Shown here: piece after piece, positions 43,794 to 52,143 of the stretch | Layout of the letters: every line of letters starts with the position of its first letter | Position numbering within the stretch: position 1 is the stretch's first letter | Assembly: GCF_009746125.1 (NCBI RefSeq) | Contig: NZ_CP041352.1 | Location: 1,658,436-1,722,435 of the forward strand | Origin: Casimicrobium huifangae | GTDB lineage: Bacteria; Pseudomonadota; Gammaproteobacteria; Burkholderiales; Casimicrobiaceae | DNA length: 64,000 bases | Reading direction: 5' to 3' | Notes under the pieces: model-generated | Databases searched by the model: none | Seen by the model: the letters and a program-made list of their open reading frames with translations, nothing else | Told to the model about the DNA's origin: nothing | Position numbers and translations under genes: made by a program

Positions 43794-44043
43794 CCCTTGG
43801 TGTGCCACCGGGTGGCAACCGCCAGCCATCAGCGATGACCGGCAATTGCGCCTGGCGTGGCGGGCGTTGGTGGATGCACAACTGGCGATGTTGTCGCGCG
43901 CCAGCCAGGCCATTCCCGCCGAACTGCGATTAGCGGCAAAGCGGCCCGGGCGGCCGCGTCGCCAACGTCGGAGGGCAGAGTATGTCGGCTATGCCAGCAG
44001 CAACGCCGCAATGCCAAGCAGTGCCGGCAGGGCCTGGATATAG
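43780..44043 (+). CDS. Small possible gene overlapping the end of creD
   Basis: 87 codons from an ATG 14 bp inside creD, preceded by GGGAGG. The first half (DRQLRLAWRALVDAQLAMLS) reads like a real helix, the later part is a basic Arg/Pro stretch. Its 3' end overlaps the DUF1304 gene on the other strand, which argues against the C-terminal portion. Function unknown; it may be spurious. Confidence 0.3.
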   Translation: MKAPDPWCATGWQPPAISDDRQLRLAWRALVDAQLAMLSRASQAIPAELRLAAKRPGRPRRQRRRAEYVGYASSNAAMPSSAGRAWI

Positions 44044-44348
44044 AGGATCTTTTTGGTCGCCGTAGCCGCGCCGTAGAGGCCAGCGACCAGCACGCAGGCG
44101 AGAAAGAACAGCTTGATCTCGTAGCCCGCTGCGTCGCCCTTGATCAGACCCCAGATCAGCCCAGCCGCGAGAAAGCCGTTGTACAGCCCCTGATTGGCGG
44201 CAAGCGCCTTCGACTGCTGTGCGAAGTCGGCAGTGATGCCGAAGGCCTTTTGCCCTTTCGGTGTGGTCCACAGGAACATCTCGAGGTAGACGATGTAGAT
44301 GTGGATCAGCGCAACCAGTGCGACGATGACGTTGGCGACGGTTTTCAT
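43989..44348 (-). CDS. DUF1304 membrane protein
   Basis: 119 residues with four membrane helices. IVALVALIHIYIVYLEMFLW, the middle NQGLYNGFLAAGLIWG and a final AL-rich helix are the DUF1304 pattern. Function unknown. Convergent with the small frame after creD. Confidence 0.88.
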   Translation of the reverse strand: MKTVANVIVALVALIHIYIVYLEMFLWTTPKGQKAFGITADFAQQSKALAANQGLYNGFLAAGLIWGLIKGDAAGYEIKLFFLACVLVAGLYGAATATKKILYIQALPALLGIAALLLA

Positions 44349-44687
44349 GGCAGTTTATTTCCTGTTTTTGTTCGGCGCCGACGTTGCAGCACGGAGTCAG
44401 GCGGGAGGGGCGCAACGCTACCGCGGAAGCGAGCGTCAGGCAAGCGTTGCGCTGCGTATGAATTGTCGGACGCTGTCTTCGGTATGCTTCTGGCTGATCG
44501 CTGGACAAGGCGGCTTTTTCATAGAATGACGTCAGGATGCGGCCTCAGCGCAAATATTGGCAAAAGTCGATTTCACGTTATTTTTGGCTTAAGCCCTTGT
44601 CGAATAAGGATTCGGTGAAAAAGCTGATAGCCAAATTCGCCTGCCGTTCCCCTTCAATTCCGGTAACCACCCGTCCGAATCGCTTCC
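44349..44687. other. Intergenic region between DUF1304 gene and aroB
   Basis: 339 bp. It contains a 10-bp perfect stem-loop, GCGCAACGCT (44410-44419) with AGCGTTGCGC (44443-44452), 23-nt loop. The stretch 44540-44640 is AT-rich and should contain the aroB promoter, although no strong -35/-10 pair is evident. No credible gene seen. Confidence 0.45.
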
Positions 44688-45785
44688 ATGCAAACAGTCC
44701 AGGTCTCGCTCGCTGATCGTCCGTATCCGATTCACATTGGCCCGCATCTGATGGGCAGCGCCGACGCCCTGAAACCGTTCATCTCCGGCACCACGGTCGC
44801 CGTCGTCACCAACGAGACGCTGGCGCCACTGTTCCTGAAGCGGGTGAGCGATTCGGCGCGCGCGCTGGGCAAGCAGGTGGTGGAGATCATTCTTCCGGAC
44901 GGCGAGGCCTTCAAGACGGCGGAATCGCTGGACACCATCTATTCCGTCATGCTGGCAGCGAAGTGCGACCGCAAGACGACCATTCTCGCGCTCGGCGGCG
45001 GCGTCATCGGTGACGTTGCCGGCTATGCCGCTGCGACGTACCAGCGCGGCATTCCCTTCGTGCAGATGCCTACCACGCTGCTGGCGCAGGTGGATTCGTC
45101 GGTGGGTGGCAAGACGGCGATCAACCATCCACTGGGCAAAAACATGATCGGTGCTTTCTATCAGCCGCAGGCGGTGTTGTCCGACACTGCCGCCCTGAAA
45201 AGCCTGCCGCCACGTGAATACGCCTCTGGTCTTGCCGAGATCATCAAGCATGCGCTGATCTTCGACGCACCGCATCTGGCGGAGCTGGAGCGCGACGTCG
45301 ACAAGCTCATCACCCGCGATGACGATACCCTGGCGCGGGTGATCGCCCATTCCTGCCGCATCAAGGCCGACGTCGTGAAGCGCGACGAGCGCGAGACGCT
45401 GGGTATTCGTGCTCTGCTCAATCTGGGCCACACCTTCGGTCACGCCATCGAAACGGAAATGGGTTACGGCGCCTGGATGCACGGCGAGGCAGTGGCGGCC
45501 GGCTGCGTGCTGGCAGCCGAGTTGTCGCAGGAGCTGGGGCACATTTCGACAGCGGATGTGACCCGCGTCCGGGCTTTGTTCACTGCAGTGAGACTGCCGA
45601 TCGCGCTGCCCGAGTGTGATCCGCGCAAGCTGATCGCGCACATGCAGCGCGACAAGAAGAACGAAGGTGGCGCCGTGACGCTGGTGTTGCTGAAGCGCCT
45701 GGGCGAGGCCTACCTGTATCGCAGCGTTGCCGAAGACCGCCTGCTTGAGTTCCTGCAGACGCGTAGCGCCGTGGCGGACGCCTGA
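44688..45785 (+). CDS. aroB: 3-dehydroquinate synthase
   Basis: 365 residues. NAD-binding and active-site motifs: ILPDGEAFKTAESLDTIY, ALGGGVIGDVAGYAAATYQR, MPTTLLAQVDSSVGGKTAIN, KNMIGAFYQPQAVLSD, LNLGHTFGHAIETEMGYGAW (zinc His) and HGEAVAAGCVLAAELS. It makes 3-dehydroquinate in the shikimate pathway. It has no aroK next to it, unlike the usual aroKB pair. A PcaR-like gene lies opposite it just downstream. Confidence 0.96.
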   Translation: MQTVQVSLADRPYPIHIGPHLMGSADALKPFISGTTVAVVTNETLAPLFLKRVSDSARALGKQVVEIILPDGEAFKTAESLDTIYSVMLAAKCDRKTTILALGGGVIGDVAGYAAATYQRGIPFVQMPTTLLAQVDSSVGGKTAINHPLGKNMIGAFYQPQAVLSDTAALKSLPPREYASGLAEIIKHALIFDAPHLAELERDVDKLITRDDDTLARVIAHSCRIKADVVKRDERETLGIRALLNLGHTFGHAIETEMGYGAWMHGEAVAAGCVLAAELSQELGHISTADVTRVRALFTAVRLPIALPECDPRKLIAHMQRDKKNEGGAVTLVLLKRLGEAYLYRSVAEDRLLEFLQTRSAVADA

Positions 45786-45809
45786 GGCTGCGGCGGCTGA
45801 CAACGTGGG

Positions 45810-46634
45810 CTAGAGCCGGCTACGCAACTGCTCCGCCGCAGCCTTGAGCGGCGGTACGCAGCGCCGCACTGACACCGCTGGCGTCATCGACGAAATCGCC
45901 ATTGACGCGCTGATAGCACCGACCGCCGCACCTGTGCTGTCAATCAACGGTACAGCAACACCGCGCAGTCCAAGCTCAAACTGACCTTCGGTGACGCAAT
46001 ACCCCTGTTTGCGGACTTTAGTCAGCTCGCGGCGCAGTGCTTCCTTGTCAGTCACGGTGAATGGCGTGAAGGCGCCGAGTGGCGTGCGCGCCAGCCAGCG
46101 TTCCAGATCGTCCGGCGGCAGATAGCTCAGCAGCAAACGGCCGGCGGCCGACGTGTGCGCGGGCAGGCGGGTGCCAGGCTCGATTAGCGTGGAGAGCAGC
46201 TTCGGCGCGCTGACGCGACCGATGTAGACCGCATCCGCGTCCTCCAGAACTGCCAGATTGGTCGATTCGCCGATGGTGTTGGTGAGCGTCTGCAGCACCG
46301 GCATCACCGTACGCGGCAGCCGGGCCGACGCCAGATAGGAGTGCCCCAGCCGCATCACCTTCGGCGTCAGCCAGAAAGCCTTGCCATCGGTGGCCATGTA
46401 GCCAAGCGCACTGAGTGTCATCAGATAGCGCCGCGCGGCAGCACGGCTCAGGTCCAGCCGTTGCGCGAGCTCGCTCTGTGTGAGCTTTGGCGTGGTGTCG
46501 TCGAACGCGCAGATCACCTCCAGCCCCTTGCGCAGGCCGTCGATCATGTCGGCACGCGAGACTTCCAGACTAACCGTCGTTGACGGCGTCGCCGGATGTT
46601 CGTGCGAGTCTGTGCTGGGTGATGGGCTCTTCAC
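45810..46634 (-). CDS. PcaR/PobR-like IclR-family regulator
   Basis: 274 residues. After a 25-residue flexible start the helix-turn-helix reads GLEVICAFDDTTPKLTQSEL and LDLSRAAARRYLMTLSALGY, the PcaR/PobR style, and FWLTPKVMRLGHSYLASARL continues it. The effector domain has TSAAGRLLLSYLPPDD and LGLRGVAVPLIDSTG. PcaR proteins respond to 3-oxoadipate or protocatechuate. Two PcaR-like boxes lie in the 250-bp divergent region before the dehydratase operon. Confidence 0.85.
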   Translation of the reverse strand: MKSPSPSTDSHEHPATPSTTVSLEVSRADMIDGLRKGLEVICAFDDTTPKLTQSELAQRLDLSRAAARRYLMTLSALGYMATDGKAFWLTPKVMRLGHSYLASARLPRTVMPVLQTLTNTIGESTNLAVLEDADAVYIGRVSAPKLLSTLIEPGTRLPAHTSAAGRLLLSYLPPDDLERWLARTPLGAFTPFTVTDKEALRRELTKVRKQGYCVTEGQFELGLRGVAVPLIDSTGAAVGAISASMAISSMTPAVSVRRCVPPLKAAAEQLRSRL

Positions 46635-46740
46635 GTCTTTCCGATAACAAATGAGGCGAATGAATCCTGCGCGTCTGCCGTCTTGCGCCTCGGCGACGCT
46701 GCCTGACAGGAACTTTCGCTTGACTCAAATCAAGTACTGT

Positions 46741-46775
46741 GTTCTATTATCGCACACTTGTTCGTTAATCGCACA
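46741..46775 (+). promoter_or_regulatory. Two tandem PcaR-like boxes
   Basis: GTTCTATTATCGCACA (46741-46756) and GTTCGTTAATCGCACA (46760-46775) are direct repeats, 13 of 16 bases equal, 19 bp apart. Both resemble the PcaR box as I recall it (GTTCGATAATCGCAC). The spacing would place one near -35 and the other near -10 of a promoter for the gene starting at 46886. Confidence 0.65.
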
Positions 46776-46885
46776 AAAAATAACAAGATCGCAAGCTTAA
46801 CAAATGCGTAGCAGGGGGCGAAATGAGCTTCGCCAGCTGCCCTTCGAAAAATTGGCACAGGCACAAATGACAGGGTATCCATGCA

Positions 46886-47785
46886 ATGACTGAAACTGTC
46901 AGCAAACAAAAGAGCGGCACGACTCCCCCGGCCAACCCTCTGGGCGTAGCGGGCATTGAGTACGTCGAATACGCAACACATGAACCGCAGAGCTTTGGCG
47001 CTGCGCTCGAAAAGTTGGGTTTCGTTGCCGTGGCCCGTCATCGCAGCCGTGAGATCGTGCTCTACCGCGCCGGCGGCATGAATGTGATTGTCAATGCCGA
47101 CCCGGCCGTCGCCGGTGTCGCAGGCGGCGATGATGATGAACCGCAGACGCCACGTCTGAAGGCCTTCGCGTTGCGTGTGCGCGATGCGGCTGCAGCGTAC
47201 GAACACTGCGTGGAAAAGGGCGCATGGCCAATCGTGCCGCGCGTCGGTGCGATGGAACTCAACATTCCCGGCATTTCGGGGGTCGGTGACAGCATCATCT
47301 ATTTCGTCGATCGCTATCAGGAATTTTCGATCTACGACGTTGATTTCAAGAAGCTGCCGTCAGCGGCCGAAGCGCACCCGGCGATCGCCGGTATGCACTT
47401 CTTCGGCATCGTGCAGTCCATCGAGGAAGGCCGTACCCGCGAGTGGGTGGACTTCTACCGCGAACTGTTCGGCTTTCTGGTGCTGCCCCAGGGGCAGTAT
47501 TTCGGTGTGCTGCCGAAAGGCACGCTGCTGGAAAGCCCGTGTCTGCAGTTCTATCTGCAGCTGGTCGAACCGCCGGAGCAGGCCGCCGTGCTGGCGTGGC
47601 AGGAAAAGCTCACGCGTGTTGGTTTTGGTGCGCCTGACATCACGGAGCTGGTCAGCCAGTTGCGCGCGCGAGGCGTCAATTTCGTCGAGAGCGATTCGGT
47701 GCACACCAGTGATCGTGGCGCCGTCACCTATCTGGGCGGGACGTCGTTCGAGTTCGTCAAGAGCCATCTGCCCGCAACGGAGTAG
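46886..47785 (+). CDS. HPPD-like VOC-fold protein, partner of 3-dehydroshikimate dehydratase
   Basis: 299 residues, two VOC halves: GIEYVEYATHEPQSFGAALE and GMHFFGIVQSIEEGRTREWV, resembling 4-hydroxyphenylpyruvate dioxygenase and the C-terminal half of QuiC-type dehydratases. Two of the three HPPD metal ligands can be placed (His171, Glu289 in TSFEFVKS); at the third, HPPD's QHIA region, the sequence is LTRVGFGAPDI without His. So dioxygenase activity is doubtful. The sugar-isomerase-fold dehydratase follows 3 bp later: in relatives the two are one fused protein. Confidence 0.75.
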   Translation: MTETVSKQKSGTTPPANPLGVAGIEYVEYATHEPQSFGAALEKLGFVAVARHRSREIVLYRAGGMNVIVNADPAVAGVAGGDDDEPQTPRLKAFALRVRDAAAAYEHCVEKGAWPIVPRVGAMELNIPGISGVGDSIIYFVDRYQEFSIYDVDFKKLPSAAEAHPAIAGMHFFGIVQSIEEGRTREWVDFYRELFGFLVLPQGQYFGVLPKGTLLESPCLQFYLQLVEPPEQAAVLAWQEKLTRVGFGAPDITELVSQLRARGVNFVESDSVHTSDRGAVTYLGGTSFEFVKSHLPATE

Positions 47786-47788
47786 CGC

Positions 47789-48676
47789 GTGAATCTCGGC
47801 GACTTCTCCATGGACACCATCACCCTGCCGGGCTCGCTGGAAAGCAAGCTTGATGCAGCGAACGCAGCGGGCTTCAGCCAGATCACGCTGTGGGCGAAGG
47901 ATCTGGCGGGCCATCCCGATGGTTACGAGGCGGCGCTCAACGAGGTGCGGCTCTCCGGTTTGCGCGTCAATGGCATCCAGGTGATGCGTGACTACGAAGG
48001 CCTGTCCGGGCCGTTGCACCGCTACAAGGTGGAAACGGTCAAGACCATGCTCAAGCTGTGCGAGGCCGTCGGCGCCGAGCGTTTGCTGATTTGCTCATCC
48101 ACTTCTGCCCATGCTTCGGGCGACGTTGACCACATCGCCGCCGACCTGCGCAAGGTTGCCATGCTGGCGACGCCGCTCGGCATCCGGGTCGGCTATGAAG
48201 CGCTGTCGTGGGGCCGTCACGTCAGCGACTTCGAGTTGTCCTGGGAGATTGTGCAGCGTGCTGATCGCGCCAATCTCGGTGTCTGCATCGACGCCTTTCA
48301 TGTGTTGGCCAACTGCGGCCTCAATGGCACCAATTTCGATGCGCTGGCCACCATTCCGGGCGAACGTATCGCCTTCGTGCAGTTGTCGGATTTTCTGTGG
48401 AAGGCCGTTCGCACGCCGGAAGAACGCATCGAGACGGCGCGCCACCTGCGTGTGTTCCCCGGCGAAGGAGTGCACAGCGCAGAGCTGTCACGCATGATCC
48501 GCATGATTGATCGTTCCGGCTACCGCGGCGACTGGAGTTTTGAAGTCTTCAACGACGACTACCTGCAGATGCCCGTCGACATCGTGGCGCAGCGCGCGCG
48601 AGATGCCGCCATGTGGGTGGCGGCGCAGAGCGAACGGCGCAGTCTGCCGCGGACACTGGTTCGTGGCAGCCACTAA
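47789..48676 (+). CDS. Probable 3-dehydroshikimate dehydratase (TIM-barrel)
   Basis: 295 residues of the xylose-isomerase-like TIM-barrel family, GTG start. Metal ligands fit the QuiC/AroZ order: Glu137 (GYEALSWGRH), Asp168 (CIDAFHVL), Gln198 (AFVQLSDFLW) and Glu252 (WSFEVFNDDY). It should convert 3-dehydroshikimate to protocatechuate. Gene order (PcaR-like regulator, VOC protein, this gene, importer, pcaIJF) supports that over sugar metabolism. In pseudomonads it is fused to the VOC protein; here separate. Confidence 0.8.
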   Translation: MNLGDFSMDTITLPGSLESKLDAANAAGFSQITLWAKDLAGHPDGYEAALNEVRLSGLRVNGIQVMRDYEGLSGPLHRYKVETVKTMLKLCEAVGAERLLICSSTSAHASGDVDHIAADLRKVAMLATPLGIRVGYEALSWGRHVSDFELSWEIVQRADRANLGVCIDAFHVLANCGLNGTNFDALATIPGERIAFVQLSDFLWKAVRTPEERIETARHLRVFPGEGVHSAELSRMIRMIDRSGYRGDWSFEVFNDDYLQMPVDIVAQRARDAAMWVAAQSERRSLPRTLVRGSH

Positions 48677-48696
48677 GAACACCAAGGAGGATTTAC

Positions 48697-49572
48697 ATGA
48701 CTGATTTCATGCAGCTCCTGCTGAGCGGCGTGGCCACGGGGGCGATCTATGCGATGGCCGCCCTCGGCTTCACGCTGCTCTGGCAGGCCGCTGGCACCAT
48801 CAATTTTGCGCAGGGCGAGTTCGTCATGCTGCCAGCGTTTGCCATGCTGATTGGCATGTCGTTCGGTCTGCCGCTGTGGGCGTCGTTCATCGTCGCGGTC
48901 GCGCTGTCGGTCGTGGTGCTCGGTGCCGCGTTCAAACGCTGGATTGTTGACCCGATGCGCGGCAGCGGTGTCGTGGCTGTTGTGGTGGCGACCCTGGGTC
49001 TGTCGATTGGCCTCAAGTCGCTGGTCAAGGCGGGTTACAGCGCCGAGCCGCATCCATTTCCGAGCATCTTTGGCGATGAAGTGTTCAAGCTGGCAGGCGT
49101 CACCGTGTCGTATGCCGACGTCGGAGCGCTGGTGTTTGCCGGGCTGATGGTGGTCGGCCTGCAGACGTTCCTGAACCGGACGATTACCGGTCGTGCCATG
49201 CAGGCGGTGGCGCAGAACACCTTCTCCGCCGAAGCGCTAGGCATCAACGTCAAGCGGATGATTTTCTATACGTTTGCGATCAACGCCATTCTGGTGTGCG
49301 TGACGGCGCTGCTGATTACGCCGACCTATCTCGCCAAGTTCGATATGGGTGACAACATCGGCCTGAAGGCGTTCTTCGCGGCGATCATCGGCGGCTTCAA
49401 CAATTCGCGCGGTGCACTGCTGGGCGGTGTGCTGGTCGGTGTGCTCGAAAATCTGGCGGGCGCCTACATCACGCCAGCGTACAAGGATGGTGTCGCGCTG
49501 TTGCTGTTTCTCGCCGTGATCCTGGTCAAGCCGGACGGTTTGCTTGGTACACCGCAGGAAAGGAAGGTCTGA
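48697..49572 (+). CDS. Branched-chain-type ABC permease (LivH)
   Basis: About 291 residues, eight or so helices. QLLLSGVATGAIYAMAALGF at the start and AAGTINFAQGEFVMLPAF are LivH signatures; later NRTITGRAMQAVAQN and GGFNNSRGALLGGVLVG. ATG 48697 follows AAGGAGG. It begins the importer that follows the dehydratase gene. Substrate is likely an aromatic or hydroaromatic acid rather than leucine (context inference). Confidence 0.92.
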   Translation: MTDFMQLLLSGVATGAIYAMAALGFTLLWQAAGTINFAQGEFVMLPAFAMLIGMSFGLPLWASFIVAVALSVVVLGAAFKRWIVDPMRGSGVVAVVVATLGLSIGLKSLVKAGYSAEPHPFPSIFGDEVFKLAGVTVSYADVGALVFAGLMVVGLQTFLNRTITGRAMQAVAQNTFSAEALGINVKRMIFYTFAINAILVCVTALLITPTYLAKFDMGDNIGLKAFFAAIIGGFNNSRGALLGGVLVGVLENLAGAYITPAYKDGVALLLFLAVILVKPDGLLGTPQERKV

Positions 49573-49574
49573 CG

Positions 49575-50579
49575 ATGTCAAAACAGCATCTGGCCTTTCT
49601 CACGGTTGCCGTCGCCGCACTGGCGATCGCCCCTGCGCTGCTCAAAACCTACGGGCTCTATCTGTTGACGCTGTGGCTTGTCTACATCATCGCTGCAATG
49701 GGGCTCAACCTGACTGTCGGCTACGCCGGCCTCAAGTCGCTTTGCCATGCCGGATTCATGGGAGTGGGGGCGTATACCGTCGCCATCATGATGAAGGCGG
49801 GCTTCTCGTTCTGGCTTGCCAGTCCGGTCGCGATTGTGCTTTGCTTCGTGCTCGGGCTGGTCATCGGTTTCCCGGCATTGCGCGTGCAATTGCACTATCT
49901 GGGCTTTGCGACACTGGGCTTCAATCTGTTGCTGGTGCTGTTCTTCCGCAACGAAGAATGGCTGACTGGCGGTACCTTCGGCATCCAGAACATCAAGCGC
50001 CCGGAGCTTTTCGGTTTTTCCTTTGAAGGCAATCTGGCGTTCTACTTTCTGGTGCTGCTGATCACGCTGGTCGCTGGTGCCGTGCTGGCTGCGCTGCTGC
50101 GCTCGCCGTGGGGACGGGCGTTCGCGGCGTTGCGCGACAACCCGATTCGCGCGGAAAGTACGGGCGTGAATATCACCGCCTACACGCTGATGTCGTTCGC
50201 GATCGGCGCCGCCTATGCCGGTATCGCCGGGGCGCTGTTCGCGCCGCTGGTGAACTTCATCGAACCGGCACCGTTCGGCATTGCCAACTCGCTCCTGTTC
50301 CTGATGATGGTGGTCGTGGGTGGCTCCGGACGCTTCTACGGGCCAGTGCTCGGTGCCGCGATCGCACTGCTGCTGCCCGAGTATTTGCGCTTCCTGAAGG
50401 ACTGGTATCTCGCCGTGTTTGGCTTCGCGGCCGTCATCATGATGATCTGGCTGCCGGGCGGACTGCTTTCGTTGCGCGAAGCGCTGCTGCTGCGCAAGGC
50501 CAAGCGGGAGGCGAAGCAGAAAGAGCTGTCGGAACGCGCTGCAGCGGCAGCCGGCAAAGGCACGGTGGAGGCAGCATGA
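49575..50579 (+). CDS. Branched-chain-type ABC permease (LivM)
   Basis: 334 residues. YIIAAMGLNLTVGYAGLKSL, HAGFMGVGAYTVAIMM, SPWGRAFAALRDNPIRAEST and MMVVVGGSGRFYGPVLGAA are LivM landmarks. The last 30 residues are charged (KREAKQKELSERAAAAA). Starts 2 bp after livH and overlaps the ATPase gene (ATGA). Confidence 0.93.
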   Translation: MSKQHLAFLTVAVAALAIAPALLKTYGLYLLTLWLVYIIAAMGLNLTVGYAGLKSLCHAGFMGVGAYTVAIMMKAGFSFWLASPVAIVLCFVLGLVIGFPALRVQLHYLGFATLGFNLLLVLFFRNEEWLTGGTFGIQNIKRPELFGFSFEGNLAFYFLVLLITLVAGAVLAALLRSPWGRAFAALRDNPIRAESTGVNITAYTLMSFAIGAAYAGIAGALFAPLVNFIEPAPFGIANSLLFLMMVVVGGSGRFYGPVLGAAIALLLPEYLRFLKDWYLAVFGFAAVIMMIWLPGGLLSLREALLLRKAKREAKQKELSERAAAAAGKGTVEAA

Positions 50580-51316
50580 GCATCCTTTCAGTTCATGACA
50601 TCAAGAAGAGCTACGGCGCCATCCAGGCGGTCAGCGGTGTCAGCTTCAACGTCGAGCCTGGTGAAATTCTTGGCGTGATCGGTCCCAATGGCAGCGGCAA
50701 GACGACGCTGTTCAATTCGATTCTCGGCCAGATCAAGCCGGACAGTGGTCGCGTCGAGTTTGAAGGCGTGGACATCTCCGGCAACTCGCCGCTGGAAATG
50801 TCGCGCCTTGGAATCGGCCGTACCTTCCAGAACCTGCAGGTGTTCGGCAAGCTGTCGCTGCGCGACAACCTGATTGCCGCAGCGCAGGAATTTCACGGTA
50901 CCTTCTGGGGCCGCATGTTTGCACCGCCGGACAACGGTCTGCGCGAGCGGGCCGACGAAATGATCGAGATGTTCCGGCTCAAGCACGTAGCCGATTTGCC
51001 CGCCGGCAGCCTGTCGTACGGGCAGCAGAAGCTGGTGGATATCGCCATGGCTTTCATGCCGGCGCCGCGTCTGGTGCTGCTCGACGAGCCCTGCGCCGGC
51101 GTCAATCCCTCGCTGGTTGACGGGCTGCGCGAGCTGCTGGTCGAACTGAACAAAAAACAGGGCGGCAGCTTTGTCGTGATCGAACACAACATGGACTTCG
51201 TCATGAAGCTCTGTCACCGCATCGTTTGCATGGTGGAAGGCAAAGTGCTCGCAGTCGGCAAGCCCGAAGAAATCCAGAACAACCGCGAAGTGCTGGAGGC
51301 CTACCTTGGCAACTAA
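50576..51316 (+). CDS. ABC transporter ATPase (LivG)
   Basis: 246 residues. Walker A GPNGSGKTTLFNSILG, signature LSYGQQKLVDIAMAFM, Walker B LVLLDEPCAGVNPSL and switch His VIEHNMDFVM. The Ser-Tyr-Gly-Gln variant of the signature (usual Ser-Gly-Gly) is seen in LivG proteins. It overlaps the preceding permease gene and the following ATPase gene. Confidence 0.94.
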   Translation: MSILSVHDIKKSYGAIQAVSGVSFNVEPGEILGVIGPNGSGKTTLFNSILGQIKPDSGRVEFEGVDISGNSPLEMSRLGIGRTFQNLQVFGKLSLRDNLIAAAQEFHGTFWGRMFAPPDNGLRERADEMIEMFRLKHVADLPAGSLSYGQQKLVDIAMAFMPAPRLVLLDEPCAGVNPSLVDGLRELLVELNKKQGGSFVVIEHNMDFVMKLCHRIVCMVEGKVLAVGKPEEIQNNREVLEAYLGN

Positions 51317-52061
51317 TCCCGCTTCCGCCGCGCCACGCAGCGAATCGCTGATCCAGTTCGATGCTGTTGTCGCTGGCTACACGCATCTCACCATCCTGAA
51401 TAAGCTGACGCTTGACGCCCGCAAGGGCGAAATTACCCTGCTGATCGGCCCGAATGGCGCCGGCAAGTCGACGGTGCTGAAAACCCTGTTCGGGATGCTG
51501 ACGCCGCGTTCCGGTGAAGTTCGCTTTGGTGGCAAGGTGATCAACGGACGCACACCGCGGCAACTGCTCGGCGAAGGCATGGCCTTCGTGCCGCAGGGAC
51601 GCAACCTGTTTGGCTCGTTGAGCGTATTGCACAACCTCGAACTGGGCGGCCTGCAACTGCCCAAGAAGCTGCTGCGCGAACGCATTGATGAAGTGATGGA
51701 GCTCTTCCCGCGTCTCAAGCAACGCATCGACTCGCGGGCCGCGTCACTGTCCGGCGGCGAGCAGAAGCAGCTCGAGATTGGCCGTGCGCTGCTGGTCAAA
51801 CCGGAAGTGATCCTGATTGACGAACCCTCCATCGGGCTGGCGCCGATCATCGTGCAGGACGTCATGCAACTGCTGCGCAAACTGGCCGATTCGGGCAAGA
51901 GCGTGCTGATGGTGGAGCAGAATGTGCGCACCGCACTCAAGTTTTCGGATCGGGCGCTGGCGCTGGAGATGGGCCGGCTGGCCGTGGATCGACCGGCGTC
52001 CGAGCTGCTGAATGATCCGAACCTGAACCGGCTGTTTCTGGGCGGTCACGCCAAAACCTAG
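51306..52061 (+). CDS. ABC transporter ATPase (LivF)
   Basis: 251 residues, TTG start inside the end of livG. Walker A GPNGAGKSTVLKTLFG, signature LSGGEQKQLEIGRAL, Walker B VILIDEPSIGLAPI, switch His replaced by Gln in MVEQNVRTAL as usual in LivF. The receptor gene follows 82 bp later. Confidence 0.93.
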   Translation: MATNPASAAPRSESLIQFDAVVAGYTHLTILNKLTLDARKGEITLLIGPNGAGKSTVLKTLFGMLTPRSGEVRFGGKVINGRTPRQLLGEGMAFVPQGRNLFGSLSVLHNLELGGLQLPKKLLRERIDEVMELFPRLKQRIDSRAASLSGGEQKQLEIGRALLVKPEVILIDEPSIGLAPIIVQDVMQLLRKLADSGKSVLMVEQNVRTALKFSDRALALEMGRLAVDRPASELLNDPNLNRLFLGGHAKT

Positions 52062-52143
52062 TGCCTCAGGGAATTCCCTGTCGGCGCATCGAAATTCGCT
52101 ACGTTACCAATCGTCGTCAAGACACTTTCAACTGGAGGAAGAC

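Noticed and set aside
46730-47206. 158-codon minus-strand frame in the PcaR-box region
   Set aside because: Overlaps the VOC gene start and shows no family features; the region is better explained as a promoter.
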